Virus record (IMG/VR): IMGVR_UViG_3300036945_000296
Span: 1 to 38,358 of that record
Length of the DNA stretch: 38,358 nt
From: a virus
Strand: one strand, 5' to 3'
Part shown: positions 7,325 through 13,731 of the stretch, one piece after another
How positions within the stretch are numbered: position 1 is the stretch's first letter
Layout of the letters: the number at the start of each line of letters is the position of its first letter
The notes under the pieces: generated by a model
Database searches by the model: none
The model's input: only the letters and a program-made list of their open reading frames with translations
Told to the model about the DNA's origin: nothing
Made by a program: the position numbers and the translations under genes

Positions 7325-8165
7325 CTTATCCCGTGCTTGGAGTGGTGTGCTTACCAAAGCCACACCGCTACCAGATGTATGGGTAGGTCTTAAGAACAAA
7401 GAGATCAAGTTCCGTAGAGGACAGGTCTGTATGGTCGCTGCTGCACCTAATGCTGGTAAGTCAATGTTCGCATTGATCTATGCAATCAAGGCGCAGGTGC
7501 CAACACTATTCTTCTCAGCCGATACTGACACAACTACCGTGATGATGCGAGCTGCTGCTCACACATCTGGTCACTCACAGGTAACTGTTGAGTCTAACTT
7601 GGCTAGCAATAGCCACTACTACGACCATCACTTTCAGAAGTTTGGTCACATCAAATGGGTCTTTGACTCATCACCATCATTAGATGATATCGAGATGGAG
7701 ATTAGAGCATACGTAGAACTCTACGGAATTGCGCCGGAACTAATCGTCATTGATAACCTGATGAATGTCTCAGCAGAAACTGACAATGAATGGGCAGGAC
7801 TGCGAGCAATTATGATGGAGCTTCACGATATGGCACGTAAGACTGAGGCTTGTGTAATGGTGTTGCACCACGTCTCTGAGCAATCAGAGTACGGCTCACC
7901 AACTAAGCCACCTGCCAGACGTGCTATCCACGGCAAGGTCAGTCAGTTGCCAGCGTTGATCTTAACTCTAGGCTATGACCCAGCACAGGCAGTCCTGTCT
8001 GTTGCTGCGGTTAAGAATAGATTTGGACCACACACAGCTGATGCTTCCAACTATGCAACGTTGCTAGTAAACTATGCAGCGTGCCAGATTGGGGACGAAG
8101 ATGAGTTTGGCTGGATGCTAAGGAGAGATGCAATGAGTAACTATCAAGGAGCTTACAATGTTTAG
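7317..8165 (+). CDS. RecA-fold ATPase/replicative helicase (DnaB/RepA-like)
   Basis: A 282-residue single-domain ATPase. Walker A is AAPNAGKS (42-49), Walker B is ELIVIDN (141-147), followed by VMVLHHVSE, the sensor region typical of DnaB/RepA helicases. There is no DnaB N-terminal domain. I chose TTG 7317 because AGGAGG lies six bases upstream and overlaps the WhiB end; the longer ATG at 7281 would sit deep inside WhiB. With the primase pair downstream it forms the fork machinery. It might need the host loader; no loader gene is seen. Confidence 0.85.
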   Translation: MLDLSRAWSGVLTKATPLPDVWVGLKNKEIKFRRGQVCMVAAAPNAGKSMFALIYAIKAQVPTLFFSADTDTTTVMMRAAAHTSGHSQVTVESNLASNSHYYDHHFQKFGHIKWVFDSSPSLDDIEMEIRAYVELYGIAPELIVIDNLMNVSAETDNEWAGLRAIMMELHDMARKTEACVMVLHHVSEQSEYGSPTKPPARRAIHGKVSQLPALILTLGYDPAQAVLSVAAVKNRFGPHTADASNYATLLVNYAACQIGDEDEFGWMLRRDAMSNYQGAYNV

Positions 8166-8439
8166 TTATATATTCCAGGCAGCACTTTTCTGTGGCTGGA
8201 TAGCATTGTTATTCTTCTTTGTTGGCAGAGCTTTAGATCAAGAAGGCTTGCTATATATCATTGGTGCTGTAGTAATGAGTGTACTTACTGTTGCAATTGT
8301 TATTGGAGTAGCATCAGAAGAAGAGAAGCAAGGTCCTTGCGTTAAGTATGAAACACAGTGGTCATACAACGCAGGAACTAAATCTAATATGCCTTACCGT
8401 GTTTGCGTAGAACGAGGAGAGTGGATCAACAATGGCTAA
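8158..8439 (+). CDS. Two-helix membrane protein
   Basis: A 93-residue protein with two predicted membrane helices (about 4-23 and 32-50), then a polar domain with two cysteines (GPCVKYE and YRVCVER) that might form a disulfide. It overlaps the helicase gene by eight bases. Role unknown; a membrane protein in an early operon could act in superinfection exclusion or in anchoring replication. Confidence 0.75.
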   Translation: MFSYIFQAALFCGWIALLFFFVGRALDQEGLLYIIGAVVMSVLTVAIVIGVASEEEKQGPCVKYETQWSYNAGTKSNMPYRVCVERGEWINNG

Positions 8440-8596
8440 TACAGAGATGCAGTATGTAAAGAACCGCATCAATAAATTAGAGAAGGACTTTGCTGCTTTT
8501 GCATCACTGCTTATCCAAGCAAACATAGTCAGAGTGGAAGAAGAAGATGGAGTCCAAGTCTTCAAGGTCAATCAGGTAAAACTAGATGGCGAATAA
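8432..8596 (+). CDS. Small helical protein (54 aa)
   Basis: A 54-residue protein with a charged amphipathic helix (MQYVKNRINKLEKDFAAF) and a C-terminal beta-like stretch (DGVQVFKVNQVKLDGE). The ATG overlaps the preceding stop region and has AGGAGAG upstream; the end overlaps the next start by 11 bases. No family recognised. Confidence 0.75.
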   Translation: MANTEMQYVKNRINKLEKDFAAFASLLIQANIVRVEEEDGVQVFKVNQVKLDGE

Positions 8597-8936
8597 GAAC
8601 GGGCGCAAGGGTTCTCAGTTCGAGACAGATGTTATGAAGTGGCTCCGTGGTGCTGGAGTTATGGCAGAGCGTCTGACAAAAGCTGGGGCAAAGGATGAGG
8701 GAGATATGGTTGTTATCATATCTGGAGAAACCTATATCCTAGAGCTAAAGAATAGGCAGACTCTTTCCCTGCCAGAGTTCTGGAGAGAAGCACAAGTTGA
8801 GGCGCTTAACTACGCTAAGGCTAGAGGTCTTGGGGAAGTCCCTCTTTCATACGTCGTAGTTAAGCGTCGCAACGCATCAATAGATCAGGCTTGGGTAATC
8901 CAAGACCTGACGCAGTGGCTCAAGGAGAAGCAATGA
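8586..8936 (+). CDS. Holliday-junction-resolvase-like PD-(D/E)XK nuclease
   Basis: A 116-residue protein with the compact Hjc/VRR-NUC layout: N-terminal helix with Glu13 (GSQFETDVMKWL), Asp40 (DEGDMVVI), then Glu53-x-Lys55 (YILELKNRQ). The C-terminal part has the paired-strand pattern SYVVVKRRN. Such enzymes cut branched DNA before packaging or during recombination. It follows the helicase and precedes the primase, consistent with a replication/recombination role. The overlap on both sides shows it is co-translated. Confidence 0.8.
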   Translation: MANKNGRKGSQFETDVMKWLRGAGVMAERLTKAGAKDEGDMVVIISGETYILELKNRQTLSLPEFWREAQVEALNYAKARGLGEVPLSYVVVKRRNASIDQAWVIQDLTQWLKEKQ

Positions 8937-9088
8937 CTCAAGCCGAAAGAGAACGCGAAGAGTTCGATAGATTTAGAGACAACAGGGATATAGATTACTG
9001 GCAAGAAGGAATCTTTTATTCTTTATGGCAGATCAATCAATCGTTAGAAAAACTAATACGAGTAATGGACAAGAAGGAGAAGAAATAA
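8933..9088 (+). CDS. Small charged helical protein (51 aa)
   Basis: A 51-residue protein beginning MTQAEREREEFDRFRDN and ending in Lys/Glu residues, with a central aromatic helix. ATG 8933 is preceded by AAGGAG and overlaps the previous stop (ATGA). No recognised domain. Confidence 0.7.
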   Translation: MTQAEREREEFDRFRDNRDIDYWQEGIFYSLWQINQSLEKLIRVMDKKEKK

Positions 9089-9213
9089 TGCCAGTACCAG
9101 GTGGAGAAATCACAACAACAGAACTATGGCAACAGCCAACAGAGCAGGAACTACCAGAGGTAGTTGAAGAAGTAGTCGAAGAGGTAGAAGATGATTTGCC
9201 AGAACTGTCTTAG
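9088..9213 (+). CDS. Small acidic protein (41 aa)
   Basis: A 41-residue, very acidic protein: about one third of residues are Glu or Asp, concentrated in the run VVEEVVEEVEDDLPEL. ATG 9088 shares a base with the previous stop (TAATG) and has AAGGAG upstream. Strongly acidic small early proteins can be DNA mimics, but nothing here proves it. Confidence 0.7.
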   Translation: MPVPGGEITTTELWQQPTEQELPEVVEEVVEEVEDDLPELS

Positions 9214-9364
9214 AGCAGGGTCAGAGAACAGAGCTAACCACTTCAAGCGTGCCACTGCGTGGCATACTAAGTGCGACTTTAAGGGATGCGTATGCCAGCA
9301 CAAGATTGGACCAGGTCACACAAAGGCAAGTCAAGATCTGATGAAGCAAACTCAATCCCAATAG
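9191..9364 (+). CDS. Small Cys/His zinc-binding protein (57 aa)
   Basis: A 57-residue protein starting MICQNCLRAGSENRANHF, with CxxC at 3 and 6, then H-x-K-C-D-F-K-G-C-V-C-Q-H, a second metal-binding group. It ends in MKQTQSQ. The pattern resembles a short conserved actinophage protein. It overlaps the preceding gene by 23 bases and the primase zinc-domain gene by 73 bases, in different frames. It is long-conserved in pattern despite the overlap, which argues it is real. Confidence 0.75.
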   Translation: MICQNCLRAGSENRANHFKRATAWHTKCDFKGCVCQHKIGPGHTKASQDLMKQTQSQ

Positions 9365-9663
9365 CACCTATCGTCAGCTACTTCGGTGGCGAGGTACGAG
9401 AAGGTCGAGAGGTAGCAGTGCGGTGTGTGATGCACGCTGACTCGCGTAGGTCTGCCTCTATGAATACAGATAAGAACCTTTACTACTGTCAGACCTGCGG
9501 TAAAGGTGGCAATGCAGCTAACCTGGTCTGCATACTAGAGAACTTGGAGTTTAAGGATGGCCTCAAACGCGCAATCGAAATTGCTACTGGAAGCGGCGCA
9601 ACGATACGCTCAGGCGGTAAGTCCAGAGGCGCTAGCCGTCCTAGAAGAACGTGGGATATCTGA
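9292..9663 (+). CDS. dnaG-like (N-terminal domain): Primase zinc-binding (CHC2-type) domain protein
   Basis: A 123-residue protein holding only the zinc-binding domain of a DnaG-type primase: Cys45-x2-His48 and Cys66-x2-Cys69 (YYCQTCGKGGNAANLV), followed by the helical linker LEFKDGLKRAIEIA. The TOPRIM catalytic part is encoded separately by the next gene, in the +1 frame, overlapping by 107 bases. ATG 9292 is chosen because AAGGG lies six bases upstream. The last 25 residues are basic (RSGGKSRGASRPRR) and may contact DNA. In the usual primase both domains are on one chain, so this is a split primase, or a frameshift-joined one. Confidence 0.8.
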   Translation: MPAQDWTRSHKGKSRSDEANSIPIAPIVSYFGGEVREGREVAVRCVMHADSRRSASMNTDKNLYYCQTCGKGGNAANLVCILENLEFKDGLKRAIEIATGSGATIRSGGKSRGASRPRRTWDI

Positions 9664-10207
9664 AGAGGTAGCCTCACGCTTTATGTTGGGTACTGTTACA
9701 GATCCTAACAACGGACACGAGATGTACGAGGGATGGATCTCCATTCCATACATCACTGCAACTGGTAGTTGCGTTGGCTTTAAGTTCCGCAGACTAGATG
9801 ATGGCAAGCCTAAGTACGGTTCACCTACCGGACAGAAGGCACACCTGTATAACGTATGCGACATCACCTTGCAGTCACCACACATCGTCGTGTGCGAAGG
9901 CGAGTTAGATGCAGTCATTACTAGCGGGATGCTTGGCATCCCAGCTGTTGGTGTACCTGGTGTAGCCAGTTGGAAGCCACACTTTCCAAAACTATTTGGT
10001 GGCTATGACACTATCTACGTTGTTGGTGACAACGATGTGAAAGAGGATGGGTCTAACCCTGGCGCTGAGTTTGCCAAGCGTGTGGCTAATGAGGTAATGA
10101 ACTCAACTATTGTTACACTACCACCAGGTATGGACATCAATGACTACTACTTAGTACACGGGTCTGATGCCACAAGAGCGCTATTGATTGGGGAGTCGAA
10201 TGTATGA
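9557..10207 (+). CDS. dnaG-like (TOPRIM domain): Primase TOPRIM catalytic subunit
   Basis: A 216-residue protein. Residues 10-45 carry the linker typical of phage primases (SPEALAVLEERGISEEVASR). The TOPRIM fold follows with the catalytic Glu114 (VVCEGELDA) and the DxD pair Asp158/Asp160 (YVVGDND). It would make RNA primers for the fork. A good GGAG is placed seven bases before ATG 9557 inside the preceding zinc-domain gene, supporting separate translation. There is no helicase domain attached, matching the separate helicase at 7317-8165. Confidence 0.85.
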   Translation: MASNAQSKLLLEAAQRYAQAVSPEALAVLEERGISEEVASRFMLGTVTDPNNGHEMYEGWISIPYITATGSCVGFKFRRLDDGKPKYGSPTGQKAHLYNVCDITLQSPHIVVCEGELDAVITSGMLGIPAVGVPGVASWKPHFPKLFGGYDTIYVVGDNDVKEDGSNPGAEFAKRVANEVMNSTIVTLPPGMDINDYYLVHGSDATRALLIGESNV

Positions 10208-10616
10208 TGATGACAAGAAGCGAGTGGGACACGATGCTACAGACTTTGCAGCATATGGGCTTCCAAATCCTGAGTTACGATACATCAACGGAAGTAGTAT
10301 TGATAAAGCCGATAGCGACAAGATAGATTACAAGCACGTTAAGTTTGTTACTGATGTGTGGGAAGTACTAGATGGTGCAGGTAACCTGCTCATCAAGAAG
10401 CACAAGGACTACGGCCCAACTAACATTAGTCTCTCACCTGGTGGACCACTCAATGGTCTGCGTGTGCGTATGCACGACAAGACAGCACGCATCAATCACC
10501 TGATTGACAGCGGTGCGACACCTGAGAACGAATCATTACGAGATAGCTTTATTGATCTACTCAACTACAGTGCGATAGCACTGATGGTGCTAGATGGTAA
10601 GTGGCCTCGTGACTGA
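10200..10616 (+). CDS. Nmad1/DUF1599-like protein
   Basis: A 138-residue protein whose C-terminal two thirds match the pattern of the Nmad1/DUF1599 family: KKHKDYGPTN, then G-L-R-V-R-M-H-D-K-T-A-R, then E-S-L-R-D-S-F-I-D-L-L-N-Y-S and a terminal GKW. The acidic and basic residues in these helices fit an all-helical nucleotide-binding site. Comparative studies link Nmad1 to DNA base modification or nucleotide clean-up in phages. Start ATG 10200 has GGGGAG four bases upstream and overlaps the primase end. The exact reaction is not known from the sequence. Confidence 0.75.
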   Translation: MYDDDKKRVGHDATDFAAYGLPNPELRYINGSSIDKADSDKIDYKHVKFVTDVWEVLDGAGNLLIKKHKDYGPTNISLSPGGPLNGLRVRMHDKTARINHLIDSGATPENESLRDSFIDLLNYSAIALMVLDGKWPRD

Positions 10617-11241
10617 TCTGCACCCAGTTGCATTTGAGTTAGCCTCTTCAGTGGCTACGACTATCTATCGCAGGTACAAGAACTACGTAGAAAAAGATGA
10701 CATCAAGCAGGAGTGTGTTGCTTGGGCTATAGGTCGTAGTGCTTACATCAACGAGCAGATGTCAGAGCTTGATGATGACAAGCGTAAGCACAATGAAAGT
10801 CGTATCGCATTTCAGATGCGCCGTGCAGCAGAACGTTATGCTCGCAAGGAAAAGGCGTCTAAGTCTGGGTATCAGACAACTGATGAGGCGTACTACAAGA
10901 GCGCCGAACTTGGTCAGTTGCTTCCTTATGTTATTGCATCCGTTGTAGATGGCACAGTACTAGAGCAGATCCAACAGATGATCCAGGATGGACAACCTAA
11001 AGGTAAGTCGTCACCATCAGAAGGTGGCAACCTATTGGCTACCTTAATTGACATCAAGCGTTGCTTCTTAAAGCTAGACATAGAAGATCAGAACATACTA
11101 AGGCTACGTCACTTCGATAGCCTGACACTCAAAGACATAGCAGCGCAGATGGAATGCGCTGTATCTACAGCAGACCGCAGATGTCAGCACTCTTTACGCA
11201 GACTTATTGATCTTCTAGGAGGGCCTAGTCCGTGGCAATGA
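10609..11241 (+). CDS. Sigma-factor-like protein with C-terminal HTH
   Basis: A 210-residue protein from GTG 10609 (ATG 10594 is the alternative). The N-terminal half resembles sigma region 2 (YRRYKNYVEKDDIKQECVAW and a basic helix rich in Arg and Lys). The C-terminus is a sigma region 4-like helix-turn-helix: LRLRHFDSLTLKDIAAQ then VSTADRRCQHSLRRL. The linker (about 125-145) is disordered. It could direct host polymerase to phage promoters, working with or against WhiB. It overlaps both neighbours. Confidence 0.8.
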   Translation: MTDLHPVAFELASSVATTIYRRYKNYVEKDDIKQECVAWAIGRSAYINEQMSELDDDKRKHNESRIAFQMRRAAERYARKEKASKSGYQTTDEAYYKSAELGQLLPYVIASVVDGTVLEQIQQMIQDGQPKGKSSPSEGGNLLATLIDIKRCFLKLDIEDQNILRLRHFDSLTLKDIAAQMECAVSTADRRCQHSLRRLIDLLGGPSPWQ

Positions 11242-11621
11242 AAGAGATAGATCTATTTAACTTTCTCAAAGAGAGTTTGTATCCAGACCTTACCAAGTCG
11301 GAAGGTATCTACGATTCCTTTGACTGCATCAGTGAGCAGGCAGGTCACTACATAGAACTCAAGTGTCGCTATACACACTACGATACCTTGCTGATCGAAG
11401 AGATGAAGTATCGCAAGCTGATAACCCAAGCTGCTGAGCGAGATCTCATCCCGTTCTATATCAACTCGACACCGAAGGGTGTCTTTTCTTTTGACCTAAT
11501 GGATGTAGCAGAACCTGAATGGTCAGTGGGTTGGATGCCTGCGACAACAGAGTTCGCACGCAACCATAAGATGGAGAAGTTAGTAGGTTATCTACCTATT
11601 GAGGAGGCAGTACAACTATGA
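11232..11621 (+). CDS. Probable PD-(D/E)XK endonuclease
   Basis: A 129-residue protein. Asp30 (DSFDCIS), followed by YIELKCR, gives the D-xn-E-x-K core of restriction-type nucleases. Later features (EEMKYRKL and TTEFARNHKMEKLVGYL) match a family of small phage endonucleases by eye. GTG 11232 is preferred because AGGAGGG sits eight bases upstream. Neighbouring genes are regulatory or nucleic-acid related, consistent with DNA cleavage, but the catalytic assignment rests on one short motif. Confidence 0.65.
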   Translation: MAMKEIDLFNFLKESLYPDLTKSEGIYDSFDCISEQAGHYIELKCRYTHYDTLLIEEMKYRKLITQAAERDLIPFYINSTPKGVFSFDLMDVAEPEWSVGWMPATTEFARNHKMEKLVGYLPIEEAVQL

Positions 11622-11791
11622 TGTATGACTATCGTTGCATAGAGTGCAACAGCGAGATAACTATTGAGCGTAGCATCCACGATGAACCACGTTCGCCTTC
11701 TTGCTTTGACTGTCACATAGAGATGGTCCGTAAGTTTGATGCACCTAGTATCCAGTTCAAGGGTGGAGGGTTCTACTCCAATGGAGGATAA
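11618..11791 (+). CDS. FmdB-type zinc-ribbon protein (57 aa)
   Basis: A 57-residue protein starting MMYDYRCIECNSEITIERS, with a second knuckle CFDCHIEM and the end FKGGGFYSNGG. This is the FmdB-family pattern (YDYxCxxC, CxxC, F-K-G-x-G-F-Y). The family is often called a regulator, but its role in phages is unsettled. GAGGAGG lies upstream; the start overlaps the previous stop and its last codons overlap the methyltransferase start. Confidence 0.85.
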   Translation: MMYDYRCIECNSEITIERSIHDEPRSPSCFDCHIEMVRKFDAPSIQFKGGGFYSNGG

Positions 11792-12344
11792 GTTTCCCAA
11801 CTGGTTCAAGATAACTGCTCAGGAAAACTTTGAGCGGTTCCTAATTCCGTTAGCGGGCGTGGATAATTTAACCTTCCTGCAACTGGGTGCATACACAGGA
11901 GATGCTAGTGCTTGGATGCTAGAGAATGTACTGACTGGCGCTAACTCCATACTGATTGACGTTGATACCTGGCAAGGTAGCGATGAAGAGGTGCATCATT
12001 CGATGGACTTTTCTGAAGTTGAGTCAGTCTATGATGCAAAGATCAATGGCAGGGCTGCTAAGAATAAGAGCACAACAGTTGATTACCTATTGAAGAATAG
12101 TTTTGAGTATGACTTTGTCTATGTAGATGCAGACCACACCGCTGCCTCTGCCTTGATAGATGGTGAACTAGCGTGGCAATATCTTAAACCTGGTGGCATC
12201 CTCGCCTTTGATGATTACACCTGGGGTTCGGAGATGGCTGCTCACCTAACACCAAAGCTAGGTGTTAATCTATTTATCCACCGCTATCAAGGAAAGTTTG
12301 AGAACCTTATAGTTAATGGACAAGTGTGGATACGTAAGCTATAG
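11781..12344 (+). CDS. Class I SAM-dependent methyltransferase
   Basis: A 187-residue protein with a Rossmann-type start: motif I FLQLGAYTGDASAW, acidic strand end ILIDVDTW, then YDFVYVDADHTAASALIDG and GGILAFDDY. This is the Methyltransf_24-like layout, whose members usually modify sugars or small molecules rather than DNA. No DNA methyltransferase catalytic motif (DPPY/NPPY) is present. The ATG lies inside the end of the FmdB gene, with GGAGGG upstream. As the last early gene before the terminators it may act on cell surface or virion glycans; this is inference. Confidence 0.8.
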   Translation: MEDKFPNWFKITAQENFERFLIPLAGVDNLTFLQLGAYTGDASAWMLENVLTGANSILIDVDTWQGSDEEVHHSMDFSEVESVYDAKINGRAAKNKSTTVDYLLKNSFEYDFVYVDADHTAASALIDGELAWQYLKPGGILAFDDYTWGSEMAAHLTPKLGVNLFIHRYQGKFENLIVNGQVWIRKL

Positions 12345-12386
12345 TTAATGCACGGGACAGCAAATCGCTGTTGAGTGCTGGCAACA

Positions 12387-12416
12387 AGCTCTAGTCTTAA
12401 TTGGCTAGGGCTTTTT
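12387..12416 (+). terminator. Terminator of the early operon
   Basis: AGCTCTAG and CTAGGGCT pair over eight bases (one G-T) around a ten-base loop, followed by TTTTTG on the + strand. It lies about 40 bases after the methyltransferase stop. Confidence 0.8.
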
Positions 12417-12430
12417 GTCTTTGCAAAGCA

Positions 12431-12465
12431 GAAACCCCACCGGTTCCCGTTACCGATGGGGCTTC
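12431..12465 (-). terminator. Terminator of the leftward operon
   Basis: CCCCACCGGT and ACCGATGGGG pair over ten bases with one mismatch-type G-T, extended by GAAA/CTTC flanks to about 14 bp. Read leftward the stem is followed by a short TTTC, so it fits termination of the leftward genes that end at 12519. Confidence 0.7.
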
Positions 12466-12518
12466 TATACAGCAGAAGGAAAGGGTTAGCAACCTTCAGC
12501 TGAAACTATAGCATAGCT

Positions 12519-12815
12519 TTACTTAGTACCACCCGCGTCTATCGGAGTGGCTCTTAGCGCGACACGCACTCCCTGAGTAGCGATGAGCAATGTATCTAAT
12601 GCCGTGGAGGATTTGTAATTCAGGTTGGCTACTGCGCTCTCTAAGGAGTTGAGCAACTCCGTAAGCTGACGAAGTTGGTTTGCCCTGAGAGTCTCTTGGG
12701 CGAGCAAGGTGGTCGAACCTGGACTCACGGGTCCAAAGGCTGACGAGACAGTTGATCTGACTGTTGTTGTAACCGAGTGCTCTTGCGTAACTAATCGTAA
12801 GTGCCTTGTTTTCAC
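12519..12815 (-). CDS. Possible gene nested in the transglycosylase gene, alternate frame
   Basis: A 98-residue frame lying almost wholly inside the transglycosylase gene, shifted by one base, starting at GTG 12815. GGAGGAG sits four bases before that GTG. The product has a plausible helical coiled-coil core (LRQLTELLNSLESAVANLNY) and no signal peptide. The homology-like pattern favours the other frame as the main gene, so this may be chance, but the strong ribosome site and sensible composition are unusual for a shadow frame. Confidence 0.3.
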   Translation of the reverse strand: MKTRHLRLVTQEHSVTTTVRSTVSSAFGPVSPGSTTLLAQETLRANQLRQLTELLNSLESAVANLNYKSSTALDTLLIATQGVRVALRATPIDAGGTK

Positions 12816-12960
12816 GCTTCTCCTCCATTGTTGCTTTCGTTCTCGCCTGCATCTGCGGTACTTCCGCTAAATGCAGGGACGGCGTTCGCCCGTGTATGTG
12901 TAGTAATAGTAAGACGGGTACTATCAGTAACGCCAATCCACTTTTTGCCTTCTTGCTCAT
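12523..12960 (-). CDS. Secreted lytic transglycosylase-like protein
   Basis: A 145-residue protein. Residues 1-22 are a signal or membrane anchor (MSKKAKSG followed by LALLIVPVLLLL). From 55 it has the SLT-like pattern: NCLVSLWTRES with the likely catalytic Glu79, then SSAYGVAQLL, ILHGIRYIAHRY and SHSDRRGWY. This is the compact SLT layout of actinobacterial resuscitation or aggregation-promoting enzymes. It would cleave the glycan chain of peptidoglycan outside the membrane. The ATG has AGGGAG upstream and overlaps the previous gene by 149 bases. It is on the opposite strand from the late lysis cassette, so timing may differ; a role in early cell-wall remodelling or superinfection control is possible. 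Confidence 0.75.
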   Translation of the reverse strand: MSKKAKSGLALLIVPVLLLLHIHGRTPSLHLAEVPQMQARTKATMEEKRENKALTISYARALGYNNSQINCLVSLWTRESRFDHLARPRDSQGKPTSSAYGVAQLLRERSSQPELQILHGIRYIAHRYSGSACRAKSHSDRRGWY

Positions 12961-13099
12961 CTAACTCCCTCTCTTCCACAAGCAACTGCTTGTATGTATC
13001 AGCGTATAAATGAGACAGGCGTACTAAAGCTCGGTCTCTTGCCCGTCTGTAATTACGGTAATGAATAGATTGCTTACCGCTTACCTCTCTACTCTCCAT
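12812..13099 (-). CDS. Conserved-looking basic helical protein
   Basis: A 95-residue protein: a very basic N-terminal helix (HYRNYRRARDRALVRLSHLY), then an acidic linker (LLVEERELDEQEGKKW) and a polar tail. The pattern resembles short actinophage proteins of unknown function that may bind DNA. It overlaps the transmembrane peptide before it by 11 bases and the transglycosylase after it by 149 bases. No named family. Confidence 0.7.
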   Translation of the reverse strand: MESREVSGKQSIHYRNYRRARDRALVRLSHLYADTYKQLLVEERELDEQEGKKWIGVTDSTRLTITTHTRANAVPAFSGSTADAGENESNNGGEA

Positions 13100-13172
13100 T
13101 GATCTTGTCCTCCCACACGATAAGTAGATAGACTACCACCATAACCGCAGCTAAACCTAGCCAGTAACTCAT
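13089..13172 (-). CDS. Single-pass membrane peptide (27 aa)
   Basis: A 27-residue frame with one hydrophobic segment (GLAAVMVVVYLLIVW) flanked by MSYWL and EDKINGE. The ATG overlaps the preceding stop (ATGA), and its end overlaps the next ATG, which is the coupling used throughout this block. It may be a small holin-like or anchoring peptide. Confidence 0.65.
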   Translation of the reverse strand: MSYWLGLAAVMVVVYLLIVWEDKINGE

Positions 13173-13429
13173 AGCCCTACCTCCCTTGCCTGTTGAATGA
13201 TCTCTGTTATGTCTATCGTTTGCCCTACTAAATGAGCGTCCTCTTCGTCACTATCCCACGCAGATACCAGTAGGCGTGAGCCTACAGGTGCAAGGTATAG
13301 CCATTGCATAGCAGACTTAACATCTCCTCCGCCCCAGCGTATCCGTTCTCCCCTACCTTCCGGCTCTACAATTTCATAGAACAGGATTAGGTCAGATTTA
13401 GGTGGGTGGATTGTGTATACGTTACTCAT
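13169..13429 (-). CDS. Hypothetical protein (86 aa)
   Basis: An 86-residue protein starting MSNVYTIHPPKSDLILFYEI with two predicted strands, a GGGDVKSAMQWLYLAP helix and an acidic C-terminal half. No cysteine pattern or membrane helix. The start codon is embedded in the end of the upstream gene (ATGAGTAA overlap). Not recognised. Confidence 0.75.
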   Translation of the reverse strand: MSNVYTIHPPKSDLILFYEIVEPEGRGERIRWGGGDVKSAMQWLYLAPVGSRLLVSAWDSDEEDAHLVGQTIDITEIIQQAREVGL

Positions 13430-13580
13430 CAGCCTCCTCCTCTAATCCAAACAGGCGAGCCATTGCGGAGTTCGCCCTCTCCAAGTTCTTAATAGCCAAA
13501 GCTATGTCCTCCTCTTGTATGTTCTTTTCTGCTTGATCTAGGCATAAGTTAAACTTAGCCCGTAGGTATTCCTCATTCAT
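13422..13580 (-). CDS. Small coiled-coil-like protein (52 aa)
   Basis: A 52-residue protein, nearly all helical (EEYLRAKFNLCLDQAEKN and AIKNLERANSAMARLF), with an acidic tail. AGGGAGA precedes the ATG. The gene overlaps both the upstream zinc-type gene and the downstream gene by eight bases. Confidence 0.75.
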   Translation of the reverse strand: MNEEYLRAKFNLCLDQAEKNIQEEDIALAIKNLERANSAMARLFGLEEEADE

Positions 13581-13731
13581 TGCTATCTCCCTCGCACTCG
13601 CACTTTAGTTCATACATACCGCATACAGAACAGATACCACCACTATCTAACAGGCAGTATTTAGTCCCTGTTATGTCTTCGATCATACTTTCATCATCAA
13701 AATCACCTAAGCAAACCATACAAGTACTCAT
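13573..13731 (-). CDS. Small Cys-rich zinc-ribbon protein (52 aa)
   Basis: A 52-residue protein with CMVC near the N-terminus, then CSVC and a CEC pair near the end. The first two pairs are separated by about 27 residues, the spacing of a zinc ribbon. AGGAGGCTGGCGA precedes the ATG. Role unknown. Confidence 0.75.
   Translation of the reverse strand: MSTCMVCLGDFDDESMIEDITGTKYCLLDSGGICSVCGMYELKCECEGDSNE

Larger units (their letters stand above)
12345..12522. other. Convergent intergenic region with two terminators
   Basis: There is no open frame of note. The early rightward operon ends on the left and the leftward operon ends on the right. Besides the two terminator hairpins listed separately there is a small hairpin ACAGC-AAATC-GCTGT at the left side. 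Confidence 0.7.

Noticed and set aside
5054-12344. DNA polymerase gene
   Set aside because: No polymerase motif is present in any product of the early block; helicase, primase and nucleases only.
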